Assembly: GCA_020723305.1 (NCBI GenBank)
Contig: DYJC01000019.1
Coordinates: 24,166-88,165, forward strand
Direction of reading: 5' to 3'
Source: Desulfosudis oleivorans
GTDB lineage: Bacteria > Desulfobacterota > Desulfobacteria > Desulfobacterales > SURF-7
Length of the DNA: 64,000 nucleotides
The notes under the pieces are model-generated. The model was not told the origin of the DNA. It saw nothing but the letters and a program-made list of their open reading frames with translations, and made no database searches. The number at the start of each line of letters is the position of its first letter. The stretch's first letter is position 1. The translations under genes and the position numbers were made by a program. Of the stretch, positions 34,896-44,358 are shown piece by piece.

Positions 34896-36566
34896 TTAGA
34901 ACGGCCATTCCAGGAAACGCCAGTAGCCGAACAATGCCCATCCCCAAAGCACCATCCATGAAAGAATGGTTATGGGCAGTCCGAACTTGACAAAATCCAT
35001 AACATCCAGCAGACGTTCGCCGGTTTCAGGGTCACGCCCCATACCAAAACAGATAGCGTTATTGGGTGTACTCACCACCAGCACATTGGCAAAGGAAGAG
35101 GAAAAAGCACAGACCAGCCCCACCTTCCAGATACTGACTCCTGCCAGGGTCGCCATGGGCAGAACTACGGGCCCGAGAACCGCCACCGTAGCACCGTCTC
35201 TTATGACGTTGGTCATAGTACCGGTGAGCAAGCTCACGCCCATCAAAAGTCCTTCGCCGCTGGTGAGGAATCCGGGCAGAGAATCCACAAAGGCCGATGC
35301 CAGCCACAAACCTCCGCCGGAAACCTTGAGGCCCACGCCGATAGCGCTGGCCGCAGCATACAAGCCCACCACGTCAAAGGCAACGCCCTCATGGACATCC
35401 TCCCAGGTTAAAATGCGTACCAGGAACATGGCCATGACAGTGCAGAGGGTAGGTCCACCCAGACCGGCATGTTCACCGATAATCAACCAGGCTGCTACCA
35501 GCAGTACCAGAATCACTGCCATGATAGCTTCTTTGCCTCCGAATCCGGGCATACGGGCCACTTCAGCACGAACCACTTCACTCGGGTTTATTTCCGGAAC
35601 GCGGAAGCGCGGTTTGCAGCGGATATACATATAGGCACCGATGACACAGGACATGACCGGTACAAAGGCCATACCGGTTTTCATCCATTGCAAAAAAGTG
35701 ATGGGTGAACCGTAGTCCATCAGGTACCCCACCATGATGGCGTTTCGCCCGCCGGCTGCCGGAGAGCCAGGCCCGCCGGCATTGGCCGCAAAAGTAAGGC
35801 CCAGAAGTAAAAAGATCCCCAGGGCGGGATCCTTATCCACTCCGTTCATCTTGCAGGTCACCTTGTAAATCCCCATTAGGACAGGAATCAGCAGGGCAAC
35901 CAGGGCATGCTCGGGCAGGAAGCTGGATGCAATGGAGAGCATGGGTAAAAAGATAAACGCAAAAGCTTTTGTGCTGCGGATGCGGCTTAGCAGGATCAGA
36001 CCGATACGCTTGTCAAGGCCGGTTTTGGCCACACCGACAGCTACAGCCAGGATGCCGAAAACAAAGAAAACCGCATCGGACATGTAAGCTTTGGAAATGT
36101 CGTTGATAGGCAACACAGCGAACAGATAGAGCAATACTGCCACCAGCATGTCGGTAGCACCGATAGGCAGAGCTTCTGTGCCCCATAGAAATGCAGATAA
36201 AAAAAGAATCAATACCATCACCTTGGCTATCCGGGCCACCTGGTCAACGGTGAGCAGGGTCTGTTTCCCATGGCTGCCGTGATCACTCTGAACCCCGGCC
36301 AGGCCATTCTGGGCTGTTTTATAGGCATCAGGCCTCAGCTTCTGATTGACCGTATCCATGATGGTTTTACAGCCTTTCCCCAACTGATAGCCGGATGGAT
36401 TCTCCTTGGAAACCATATCCAGCATGGCCTGGGTAGGAGGCATCACAGCAAGGGCAATGAAGACAATTGCCGCTGCCAATATCAACAACGGCTTGTAACC
36501 CGGCTTGCTTTGCCAACTCCAGCCATACTCCATGGGCACAGTACTCTCATCTTTGTGGACCATCAT
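34896..36566 (-). CDS. SLC13/DASS-family anion transporter
   Basis: A 556-residue inner-membrane carrier with about 12 hydrophobic segments. Family-like motifs include LGLTFAANAGGPGSPAAGGRNAIMV near 262 and TGTMTNVIRDGATVAVLGPVVLPMA near 455, the pseudosymmetric loops that form the Na+/anion sites, and SSSFANVLVVSTPNNAICFG near 495. DASS carriers move di/tricarboxylates or sulfate with Na+. An N-terminal insert of about 70 residues (46-115) between the first two helices is unusual. In a sulfate reducer, sulfate or C4-dicarboxylate are both plausible substrates. GGAGGA abuts the double ATG at 36566/36563. Confidence 0.85.
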   Translation of the reverse strand: MMVHKDESTVPMEYGWSWQSKPGYKPLLILAAAIVFIALAVMPPTQAMLDMVSKENPSGYQLGKGCKTIMDTVNQKLRPDAYKTAQNGLAGVQSDHGSHGKQTLLTVDQVARIAKVMVLILFLSAFLWGTEALPIGATDMLVAVLLYLFAVLPINDISKAYMSDAVFFVFGILAVAVGVAKTGLDKRIGLILLSRIRSTKAFAFIFLPMLSIASSFLPEHALVALLIPVLMGIYKVTCKMNGVDKDPALGIFLLLGLTFAANAGGPGSPAAGGRNAIMVGYLMDYGSPITFLQWMKTGMAFVPVMSCVIGAYMYIRCKPRFRVPEINPSEVVRAEVARMPGFGGKEAIMAVILVLLVAAWLIIGEHAGLGGPTLCTVMAMFLVRILTWEDVHEGVAFDVVGLYAAASAIGVGLKVSGGGLWLASAFVDSLPGFLTSGEGLLMGVSLLTGTMTNVIRDGATVAVLGPVVLPMATLAGVSIWKVGLVCAFSSSFANVLVVSTPNNAICFGMGRDPETGERLLDVMDFVKFGLPITILSWMVLWGWALFGYWRFLEWPF

Positions 36567-37453
36567 TCCTCCATGCTACAACAACGCAACAGACACGCAA
36601 TCCAATATTTTCCTTCTTTTATATCAACTTTCGGGTTTGAATAAAAGCTTTGTGTGCGGGAACGCTATCTATCCGAAATATTTGTGCTTTGAATAATCCC
36701 ATTTCACGGCTGAAAGCTGCTCTCACATAAAACCCGAACATTATGTTTTATTTTTTTTTCATCCTTACATTCGTCCAGGATCTCCCGGGACAAAGCCATG
36801 ATAAACATTTTCAAATCCGATATCATCAGCAAGGGGTATGCCAATCGGGATCAAAAATAGTGAGGTCTAAGGGCTATCAAGTATGTCCCATATACCCCAA
36901 ACTGCGATTTTCGATGAAAAACAAAACCATATGATTTCATGAAAATTATTTTAATTATATCTGCTTATAATTGACATCCTACAGAATTCAATACAGAATC
37001 CAAATGGATGTCAATTATATTTACACAATGTAAAGAATTCAGCAACAGGTACTCTCCATGGGTACGGTAATAAAGCACGCTGAAATCTGTGAGGAGCAGC
37101 CGCGTAACGGAACATTCTACCTTGACTCATTCCCTGATCCTTTTAAGATTTGGAGATAGTGAACATCTTCTGGGTCAAGCAAACAGGAGAGCTTCTGTTC
37201 TTGATATCGTTGTTCATTTTTTCATTTAGTCAACAACTCAAAAAACATTTAGTTAATTAAATGATTATGATGATAATGAAACAAAATAATTTTATAATAT
37301 ATTGATTATAATATAATATTATAGTCATATATGATCCATAACATTAAAATTAAATCATGTTGACAAATTCCATTATTCAAGATAGTCGTTCAAACAGCGT
37401 GGAGTTGCCCCCTTGTCAATGCCTTTGAAAATTTTCAAATATATGGGATCGGG
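36567..37453. other. Long divergent regulatory region
   Basis: 887 bases between the SLC13 operon (minus) and the MerR/ABC operon (plus). It is very AT-rich at 37230-37370. It holds the inverted repeat at 36967-37020 and no credible coding frame. Both operon promoters lie here. Confidence 0.6.
36967..37020. promoter_or_regulatory. Perfect 14-base inverted repeat, candidate operator
   Basis: TATAATTGACATCC (36967-36980) and GGATGTCAATTATA (37007-37020) are perfectly inverted with a 26-base spacer, so the half-sites are 40 bases apart centre to centre, near four helical turns. Each arm contains a TTGACA-like box, so it could be two divergent -35 elements or a looping operator. No T tract follows, so a terminator is unlikely. 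Confidence 0.5.
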
Positions 37454-38167
37454 ATGAAAATCAGCGAACTTTCACAGCGAACCGGCGTTTCAAAAGAAAC
37501 CATCCATCACTATATCCATGTCGGTCTTCTTCGCAAACCGAGAAAAACAAAAGAGAATGTCGCCAACTACAGCGAGAGCTACCTGGAGCGGATTCGCATC
37601 ATCAAAAAACTCCGGGATGATTACTTTTTGCCTCTTCCGGTAATCAAAGACCTGATCAAGAAACAAAAAACCCATTCGCGATCGGAAAAACATGCTTTTC
37701 AGTTTTTAAGCGAATACTTCCGCCCCGTTGATCGGCTATTGAGCGATGCGGTTATCGGCACCGAAAATTTTCAAAAAGCCACCGGATTGAGTAAAAAATG
37801 GCTGGCCAAAATGGAAAGCTGGGGGATTATCAAGGCCGACAAACGGACCGGTGATCCGGTCTATTCCTATGATGATGTGGCTATCGGTAAACTGCTGGTC
37901 GATCTCGAACGTATCGGACTGGGGCCCCAAAATGGTTTTGATCCGGAAGCGTTACGGCCTGCGGCCGATTTATTCCGCAAACTGGTGCAAAAAGATGTCA
38001 GGCGCTTCATGCGGCTTCTTGGCCAGGGAACCATCTCTGAAGAGTCCCTGCGTGAAAAAGGCGATCAGGCCAGAGAAATCATGTGTCTTTTCTTCTATCA
38101 CATTTACCGTAAATTCGTGCTGGAGGAGTATAGCAACTACTTTAAGTCGGAAAGGAGATTGGAATGA
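37454..38167 (+). CDS. MerR-family transcriptional regulator
   Basis: A 237-residue protein. The N-terminal winged HTH is MKISELSQRTGVSKETIHHYIHVGLLRKP, followed by the MerR wing and helix (YLERIRIIKKLRDDYFLPLPVIKDLI). A second HTH-like segment (ATGLSKKWLAKMESWGIIKAD, about 108-128) is unusual: it reads like a duplicated MerR DNA-binding motif, followed by a helical effector region. It overlaps the substrate-binding-protein gene by four bases (ATGA), so it is part of the operon it probably controls. Confidence 0.85.
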   Translation: MKISELSQRTGVSKETIHHYIHVGLLRKPRKTKENVANYSESYLERIRIIKKLRDDYFLPLPVIKDLIKKQKTHSRSEKHAFQFLSEYFRPVDRLLSDAVIGTENFQKATGLSKKWLAKMESWGIIKADKRTGDPVYSYDDVAIGKLLVDLERIGLGPQNGFDPEALRPAADLFRKLVQKDVRRFMRLLGQGTISEESLREKGDQAREIMCLFFYHIYRKFVLEEYSNYFKSERRLE

Positions 38168-39492
38168 AATCGATCAGAGCGCTGTTTCCGTCCGTAATCT
38201 ATTTTTGTCTGCTTTGCCTCTATATTATCAGCGGTTTGGATACTGAGCCGGCCATTGCCTTTACACCGCTTAAAGCCGATTTTTCCACCTATGACCCCAA
38301 CAAGCCGGAAATTATCAGCGGGGATACGATCAAGGTCGGATTGCTTGAACCATTTTCCGGTCAAAGCGCGGCTGCCGGCGAAATCTCCAACTGGCTGCTG
38401 GGATGGGTCGTACACGATATCAATTCCCAGGGCGGGATCATGGTCGACGGTAAAATGAAAATGATTCAGGTGATCAAAGGTGATACTGCCACTCAACCGG
38501 TAGTAGCCAAGCGGGCGCTCCAGCGGCTGATTTTGAAAGACAAGGTGGATCTTTTCGTCGGAACAGCCGGCAGTCATATCGCCATCATCGGCAATCAGAT
38601 GGCTGAAAAATACCAGAAAATATTTATGAACTACTCCGCCTATTCCGTTCATCTGATGAATGCCCAGAATTTCAATCGCTATACCTTCCGAACCTGTTCT
38701 ACTACGGACATCAATGCCAAAGCCCTGGCCTACTATTTCTCCAAAACACCCATCCGTAAGTTTTATATCCTTTGCCAGGACTACAGCTATGGGCAAGATT
38801 TCGGCGCATCCATTAAAAAGGCTTTGGAAGAATTTGTTCCGGATGCGGAAATCGTGGGTGAGGTCTACCATCCTTTATGGTTGAAAGATTTCGCCCCTTA
38901 TCTGAGCAAAGTGCAAGCTTCCGGCGCCGAGATGATCATCTCATCGGACTGGCCTCCGGACAGTTGGAACCTCATGTTGGCCATCGATCAGATGGGCATG
39001 AATATTCCGGTCAGCGGACAATTTTTTGATGACCCCAGAATGAGTCAGAACCTGAAAAACAAAAAAGCAGGCTTAGGCAATACGGTTGTCAATTTTCATC
39101 TCTGTAACGTGGAAACGGAACTGAACAGCCGTTTCAATAAGATTTTTCATGATCGTTACAAAGATAATGAAAAAGTACAAATCGCCTGGCCCAGCGGCGT
39201 CGTTGGCGGAGTGATCGGGCATTTCTACTGGCTATTTGATGTCATCCAGAGAGCGGGGACCATGAACACCGAAAAAATCATCAGCACCTGGGAAGGCGAT
39301 ACCTACGAATCCTTCTCCGGCAAATTGACCATGCGCAAATGCGATCACCAGGCAGTTATGGATATGTTTGTTTCCCCCCTGGTTTCCCCCTCCAAATGGT
39401 CAAAGACCGGAGACGGTCTCGGTTATCAGGATCACGGCATCCGCATCCCGTCCGACATTGTCATATCGCCGTGTCCGGAGGGGCTTAAATAG
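38164..39492 (+). CDS. livK: Branched-chain amino-acid-type ABC transporter substrate-binding protein
   Basis: A 442-residue periplasmic type I binding protein with signal peptide (cleavage after about residue 32, AIAF). The first strand DTIKVGLLEPFSGQSAAAGE near 54 and VDLFVGTAGSHIAIIGNQMAEKYQKIF near 128 are typical of LivJ/LivK and amide/urea-type receptors. It is translationally coupled to merR and precedes the permeases. The true ligand may be an amino acid, amide, or small carboxylate. Confidence 0.88.
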   Translation: MKSIRALFPSVIYFCLLCLYIISGLDTEPAIAFTPLKADFSTYDPNKPEIISGDTIKVGLLEPFSGQSAAAGEISNWLLGWVVHDINSQGGIMVDGKMKMIQVIKGDTATQPVVAKRALQRLILKDKVDLFVGTAGSHIAIIGNQMAEKYQKIFMNYSAYSVHLMNAQNFNRYTFRTCSTTDINAKALAYYFSKTPIRKFYILCQDYSYGQDFGASIKKALEEFVPDAEIVGEVYHPLWLKDFAPYLSKVQASGAEMIISSDWPPDSWNLMLAIDQMGMNIPVSGQFFDDPRMSQNLKNKKAGLGNTVVNFHLCNVETELNSRFNKIFHDRYKDNEKVQIAWPSGVVGGVIGHFYWLFDVIQRAGTMNTEKIISTWEGDTYESFSGKLTMRKCDHQAVMDMFVSPLVSPSKWSKTGDGLGYQDHGIRIPSDIVISPCPEGLK

Positions 39493-39495
39493 AGT

Positions 39496-40383
39496 ATGGA
39501 TGCGATAGCAGTCATGCTGATTACCCAGGGAATACACGGTCTGGCCTATGGAATGCTGCTGTTCCTGGTTGCTTCCGGTTTCACCCTGATCTTTGGGATG
39601 ATGGGGATTTTAAATATCGCTCATGCCTCCTTTTTTATGCTGGCCGCATATTTCGCTTTTCAGATTATGCAATGGAGCGGAAGTTTCTGGCTCGCGCTTT
39701 TATTGGCGCCGATCGCCATTGCTGGTCTTGGCATCTTGATGGAACGATTGATGCTGCGCCAAATTCGCAAATTCAAACTGGGAAAAGCAGTTGTCCTGTT
39801 TGAACTGATGCTTACGGTCGGCATCATGGTTTGCATTGAAGAAGCTGTAAAAAACCTGTGGGGCACTGATCCGGAAATCGTCAATGCACCGGAACTGCTG
39901 AGAGGGCTTGTTCAATTTTTCGGAATGACCTATCCGGTCTATCGGATTTTTATAATAGGACTGTCATGCTCCATTTTGTTACTGTTAGGCCTGATTCTTT
40001 TCAAAACCCGGCTGGGAAATGTCGTGCGGGCCGCAGTCCAGGATGCCGATATGGCCGGAGCGCTCGGCGTTAATGTACCGCTTGTTTTCACGCTGGTCTT
40101 TGGATTGGGAACATGGTTGGCCGGGATTGCGGGCGTAGCCGCAGCGCCGATGTTAACTGTTTTTCCCGGCCTCGCCAATCAGATGATGCTGGACTCGTTT
40201 ATCGTCGTTGCCTTAGGTGGGTTTGGAAGCCTGTTCGGCGCGTTTGTCATTTCCATGCTGCTTGGAGAGTTAACGGCTTTCGGCATTCAATTTTTTCCAG
40301 GTTATTCAACCATTATCCTGTTTGGATTCATGGCCCTTGTTTTGACCATCCGGCCTTCGGGACTATTCGGAGAGAAGGAATGA
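39496..40383 (+). CDS. livH: ABC transporter permease, LivH family
   Basis: A 295-residue permease with about eight hydrophobic spans. GFTLIFGMMGILNIAHASFFMLAAYFAF near 29-55 is the LivH signature, and RAAVQDADMAGALGVNV near 179 is the cytoplasmic coupling loop to the ATPase. It overlaps livM by four bases. Confidence 0.92.
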   Translation: MDAIAVMLITQGIHGLAYGMLLFLVASGFTLIFGMMGILNIAHASFFMLAAYFAFQIMQWSGSFWLALLLAPIAIAGLGILMERLMLRQIRKFKLGKAVVLFELMLTVGIMVCIEEAVKNLWGTDPEIVNAPELLRGLVQFFGMTYPVYRIFIIGLSCSILLLLGLILFKTRLGNVVRAAVQDADMAGALGVNVPLVFTLVFGLGTWLAGIAGVAAAPMLTVFPGLANQMMLDSFIVVALGGFGSLFGAFVISMLLGELTAFGIQFFPGYSTIILFGFMALVLTIRPSGLFGEKE

Positions 40384-41390
40384 AAAATTCTTTCAGAAAA
40401 TGGCTTCTATGGGCTGCCATTTTGGCAGGATTATATACAGCACCTGTACTATTCGGGGTTTTTGAACTGAATCTTTTATTAGGGGCATCCATTTTCGCCT
40501 TGTTTTCCCTCAGCCTCAATCTCCTGCTCAGTTTTACCGGTCTGCTGAGTTTCGGGCATGCAATGTTTTTTGCATCCGGAGCCTATGGAACCGCATTGGT
40601 TTTAACGCGGCTGGATGGATGCTCGCTATTATCCGCAATTTTTGTCGGCGCCGCATCGGCCGTCCTGGTGGCCTTGGTGCTCAGCCCCCTGCTGGTAAGA
40701 GTTGGCGGACATACGTTTGCCATGTTGACCATGGCCTTCAGCCAGATCATGTATGCAACGGTGATGAAATTCTCCCATTTGACGGGCGGCAATGATGGGA
40801 TGTCCGGATTTCCGATTCCTCCTTTAGTCATCCCTGCGGTTGGTCTTATTGACATGTCCCTGGAGCGGAATTTTTACTATTTTTCGATCAGCATTCTGGG
40901 ACTCAGCGCCTGGGTGATGTGGTTTTTTACAAGAACGCCCTTTGGCAGCATCATGGTGAGCATTCGGGATAACCCGGATCGCGTGACTTATCTTGGTTTT
41001 AACGTTCCATTGTCCAAAGCGATCATTCTGGGAGTATCCGCTGGATTTGCCGGCGTGGCCGGATCGGTTTATGCGCTATTCCAGAACATGGTCTCGGTGG
41101 ACGGCGTACTGGGGCCGCTGTCTTCCTTTACCCCTCTCATCAACTGTTTTATCGGCGGTCTGGGAACTTTTATCGGACCTGTTTTCGGGACCGGGATTGG
41201 AACGATCCTCTTAGAACTTATGTCAGCGCATCCGGAACAGGCCCAATTGGTGTTCTCCCTAGTTCTGATTTCAGTGGTTCTGTTTTTGCCTGGAGGAGCA
41301 ATAATGCTCTATTGGAAAATAACATCACGATGGATCGTTTTGAGAAATAAATTTCAAACCGCAATTTTAAAAGGCAACCATGAATCCTGA
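40380..41390 (+). CDS. livM: ABC transporter permease, LivM family
   Basis: A 336-residue permease from the ATG at 40380, inside the livH stop (ATGA). The longest frame extends back to 40113 in another frame of livH and is rejected. It has LSLNLLLSFTGLLSFGHAMFFASGAYG near 42 and SIRDNPDRVTYLGFNV near 190, the LivM signature and coupling loop. A basic C-terminal tail follows the last membrane span. Confidence 0.92.
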   Translation: MKNSFRKWLLWAAILAGLYTAPVLFGVFELNLLLGASIFALFSLSLNLLLSFTGLLSFGHAMFFASGAYGTALVLTRLDGCSLLSAIFVGAASAVLVALVLSPLLVRVGGHTFAMLTMAFSQIMYATVMKFSHLTGGNDGMSGFPIPPLVIPAVGLIDMSLERNFYYFSISILGLSAWVMWFFTRTPFGSIMVSIRDNPDRVTYLGFNVPLSKAIILGVSAGFAGVAGSVYALFQNMVSVDGVLGPLSSFTPLINCFIGGLGTFIGPVFGTGIGTILLELMSAHPEQAQLVFSLVLISVVLFLPGGAIMLYWKITSRWIVLRNKFQTAILKGNHES

Positions 41391-42162
41391 CAGGAAGCAA
41401 CCGCGCAATATGCTGATGACCAAAAGGCTGAATCACTATTTTGGCGAACGGCAAGTCCTTTTTAATATCAGCCTTGAAATCCAGGAAGGCACACGCCATG
41501 CGATTATCGGACCCAACGGAGCCGGAAAGACGACATTGTTTAACACAATCACCGGGAAATATCGTCCCAAGAACGGTTCTATTCTTTTCAAAGGCAAGGA
41601 TGTGACCGGATTCAAGCCGGATAAACTCGTCCGGATGGGTTTAGGTCGTTCGTTTCAGATCAACAGCACCTTTGCCGGTCTGACGACCTTTCAGAATCTG
41701 CGCATGGCTGTTCTCGCCCGGAAGAACATCCGGTTCAACTTCTTCCGCAATCTGGATAAAATGCAACCGGTCACGGATGAAACCGACACCCTTCTCGCCC
41801 GTATCGGGCTTGCAGCGGAGCGTAATTTGCCGGCTGGTTTATTATCCTACGGCAAACATCGCTGCCTGGAACTTAGTTTGGCCATGGCGACCGATCCGGA
41901 CCTGGTGATGCTGGATGAGCCGGCAGCCGGCATGTCAAGAATAGAAACGCACCAGATGGTGAAGCTGATCCGGGAGTTGACCCATAACAAAACCGTACTG
42001 ATTATCGAGCATGATATGGATGTAGTGTTTTCCCTTGCTGATCGGATTACGGTCCTTCATCATGGAGAAATCCTGGCCACCGGCACACCGGAAGAAATCA
42101 AAGCAAACCAGGACGTAAAGGATGCTTATTTGGGGGAAACCAAGGTCGGCAATGCTGCTTGA
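41380..42162 (+). CDS. livG: ABC transporter ATPase, LivG family
   Basis: A 260-residue ATPase. Walker A GPNGAGKTT near 46, Q-loop region GRSFQ, signature LLSYGKHRCLELSLAMA near 152 (SYGK in place of SGGQ; LivG proteins usually read SYGQQR), Walker B LVMLDEPAAGMS near 175 and H-loop IIEHDMDVV near 208. Overlaps livM by 11 bases and livF by 11 bases. Confidence 0.92.
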   Translation: MNPDRKQPRNMLMTKRLNHYFGERQVLFNISLEIQEGTRHAIIGPNGAGKTTLFNTITGKYRPKNGSILFKGKDVTGFKPDKLVRMGLGRSFQINSTFAGLTTFQNLRMAVLARKNIRFNFFRNLDKMQPVTDETDTLLARIGLAAERNLPAGLLSYGKHRCLELSLAMATDPDLVMLDEPAAGMSRIETHQMVKLIRELTHNKTVLIIEHDMDVVFSLADRITVLHHGEILATGTPEEIKANQDVKDAYLGETKVGNAA

Positions 42163-42859
42163 AGTCAAAAATCTTCAGAGTTATTATGGCCTGAGTCACG
42201 TGCTCCAAGGCGTATCCCTTACCGTTCACAGCGGGGAAATTGTCGGCCTGCTGGGACGTAATGGCATGGGAAAGAGCACAACACTGAAAAGCATCATGGG
42301 CATGGTGCGACCCAGAAGCGGATCGGTTCGCTTTCAAAACCAGGAAATCGCCGGGCAAGAACCTTACCGGATTGCCCGGGCCGGCATAGGTTATGTTCCG
42401 GAAGAGCGAAGAATTTTCTCAAACCTGACGGTGTTGGAAAATCTGATGATGGGAGTCAAGCCCGGTGATGATCAAACAAAAAACGGATGGACCCTTCCAA
42501 AACTTTACCATCATTTCCCCTTCATGAAGGACCGTCCCGCTCAGAAGGGGGGGCATCTGTCCGGGGGCGAGCAGCAGATGCTTTCCATTGCCAGAGCCCT
42601 GATGGGGAATCCAAAACTCCTGTTGGTAGATGAGCCCACCGAAGGACTGGCGCCGCTGATGGTTCGGGAAGTACGAGAAGTACTTTCGAAAATCAACCAG
42701 GAAGGGGTATCCATCCTGATCGTTGAGCACAATCTCCAGGTGGCCCTTTCTTTAGCGGATCGTGTCTATCTGATGGGCAAGGGAACCATCGGATTTACCG
42801 GCTCCGTTCAGGAGCTAAAGGCCCAGCCTCATGTGCAGGAACAATACTTGAGTGTCTAG
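42152..42859 (+). CDS. livF: ABC transporter ATPase, LivF family
   Basis: A 235-residue ATPase from the ATG at 42152 (MLLEVKNLQSYYG); a longer frame from 42122 is unlikely. Walker A GRNGMGKST near 36, LSGGEQQMLSIARALM near 136, Walker B LLLVDEPTEGLAP near 158 and VEHNL near 195. The complete set K-H-M-G-F is present, so the importer should be functional. Confidence 0.92.
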   Translation: MLLEVKNLQSYYGLSHVLQGVSLTVHSGEIVGLLGRNGMGKSTTLKSIMGMVRPRSGSVRFQNQEIAGQEPYRIARAGIGYVPEERRIFSNLTVLENLMMGVKPGDDQTKNGWTLPKLYHHFPFMKDRPAQKGGHLSGGEQQMLSIARALMGNPKLLLVDEPTEGLAPLMVREVREVLSKINQEGVSILIVEHNLQVALSLADRVYLMGKGTIGFTGSVQELKAQPHVQEQYLSV

Positions 42860-42873
42860 AAGAAGGAGGTAAA

Positions 42874-43443
42874 ATGATTCACACACTGAAACAATCGTTG
42901 TGCCCGGTCCGTTTCATGACTGGAGTGATGGTTCTTTTTTTCTTTTTTCTCATGGGAAGCTGTGCATCAAAATTGCCGGTGCCTGAAAAATTGTTTCCCG
43001 GATATGCAGGACCGCAGATTGCAGTAACACCTAAGGCCATAAGGCTTGGTATTGCCGGACTGATTAAAACCCAGGTAGTTATTGCAGGTTATGGTTTTCA
43101 ACCAGGCGATTCAGTTTTTGTGGATATGGTGAGCACCGAAGGAAATCAGGGCATCAATATTCCCATCGATGCTGCAAAAATTGATCCCAACGGCCGGTTT
43201 ACTGTGGAAGTGAGCAAAGAAGTCAAGGCACTTGAAATTTTAAAACTGGATATTGATCCAAGCGACCTGACCCCGATTGTCGTCCGGGATCCTATTCCGA
43301 TTGGGAAATATTTAGTAAAGGCTGCCAGTGTAGATTCCGACTTGAAAGCCGAATGCCCCATCCATGTGGAATCCCCAAGCTGGGGAGACAAACTGAAAGA
43401 CAAAATCGGCGTCTTTCTGGGAAAAATCAGAATGGGCCGGTAG
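42874..43443 (+). CDS. Lipoprotein closing the Liv-type operon, unknown function
   Basis: A 189-residue protein with a lipobox LMGSC (Cys near 29) and AGAAGGAGG upstream. The mature part has a beta-rich region, ITPKAIRLGIAGLIKTQVVIAGYGFQPGDSVFVDM, that resembles an immunoglobulin-like fold of the transcription-factor/IPT type, then KYLVKAASVDSDLKAECPIHV. It is 14 bases after livF, so it is transcribed with the importer and may assist ligand capture at the membrane. No family is firmly recognised. Confidence 0.7.
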   Translation: MIHTLKQSLCPVRFMTGVMVLFFFFLMGSCASKLPVPEKLFPGYAGPQIAVTPKAIRLGIAGLIKTQVVIAGYGFQPGDSVFVDMVSTEGNQGINIPIDAAKIDPNGRFTVEVSKEVKALEILKLDIDPSDLTPIVVRDPIPIGKYLVKAASVDSDLKAECPIHVESPSWGDKLKDKIGVFLGKIRMGR

Positions 43444-43498
43444 GCCCTGATCATCGTTGCGGCTCTATAAAACAGAATCCCATTCAAAATGAGCCTGT

Positions 43499-43921
43499 TT
43501 AGCCTCTTTTCTCCGGATTGTGAAAAGCGGCTATGGTGAAGCCATTTTCCTCAAAATGCTTGTCAAAAGCAAAAGCGCATTCGATCTGGAGGGCCTCCAT
43601 GATTTCAAAGCTGAGGCAGTCCACGAGGCTGATATCGCGTTTGCTTTGTGCTAAAAGGCGCTGCATGGCCTTAGCATACCATTTGTCATCAACCCAGACA
43701 ATCTCAAGCAGGGGAAGAATTTTTTTATTAAAATCATTGACCGGCGAAAATCCGATACGGCTTTGTAAAAGCGCGGTGGTTTCCAAAAGGACAAAAGAAC
43801 TGGTCACAAGTTGAACGTTGTTTTCTGCAAAGTAGGTAAAGTTCCCCCTGGCTCTGACGTACATATAATCATTTTCCACCAGCAGCGCAAAAAGTCCGGA
43901 CGTATCAGCAAAAATATTCAT
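43499..43921 (-). CDS. PIN-domain toxin, VapC-like
   Basis: A 140-residue PIN ribonuclease. Acidic residues in place: Asp6 (MNIFADTSGL), a Glu in VLLETTALL near 47, Asp in ISLVDCLSFEIM near 100, and Asp in AFAFDKHFEENGF near 119. It likely cleaves RNA when free of its antitoxin. Its start overlaps the upstream antitoxin by four bases. Confidence 0.88.
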   Translation of the reverse strand: MNIFADTSGLFALLVENDYMYVRARGNFTYFAENNVQLVTSSFVLLETTALLQSRIGFSPVNDFNKKILPLLEIVWVDDKWYAKAMQRLLAQSKRDISLVDCLSFEIMEALQIECAFAFDKHFEENGFTIAAFHNPEKRG

Positions 43922-44163
43922 GATCCAAAAACCCCTTCAAGATAACGGTCATGTTCAATAGATATATCCGGTTGATCTGTTTTATATTTTCCAACCAGAG
44001 ACAGGGCCTGCCTGTACTGTGCGGTACGATTCGGCTTGCCGGTTATCAGAAACCGGTCAATTGCATTGCGGATCAGGGATGCAACAGATTCATTGCTGGA
44101 AAGAGAAAGCTCCCTAAGCTTCCGTGCCTGATCCTCGGTTAATTGGATTTGTGTACGTACCAT
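43918..44163 (-). CDS. Antitoxin, ribbon-helix-helix type (VapB-like)
   Basis: An 81-residue protein from the ATG at 44163, which has AAGGAGG upstream; the frame continues upstream without a site. MVRTQIQLTEDQARKLRELSLSSNESVASLIRNAIDRFL is an RHH DNA-binding fold. The C-terminal part is acidic and would wrap the toxin. It probably represses its own promoter. Confidence 0.85.
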   Translation of the reverse strand: MVRTQIQLTEDQARKLRELSLSSNESVASLIRNAIDRFLITGKPNRTAQYRQALSLVGKYKTDQPDISIEHDRYLEGVFGS

Positions 44164-44358
44164 TATACTCCTCCTTGTAATCATGTTATCACTTATGATG
44201 TTATGATTACACAAATTGATCCAATTGTCAACACCAGTTTGCATTGATTTGTTTTAATCAAACAACCGCGTTCACTATATGTTCATCTCTAAAAAAGGCT
44301 ATAAAGCCACAAATCATTACTTGCAGATAGAACTGATAAAGAGTACACAATACGGCTT

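Noticed and set aside
40113..40379. 89-codon N-terminal extension of livM
   Set aside because: It overlaps livH out of frame, and the ATG at 40380 inside the livH stop gives the normal LivM start.
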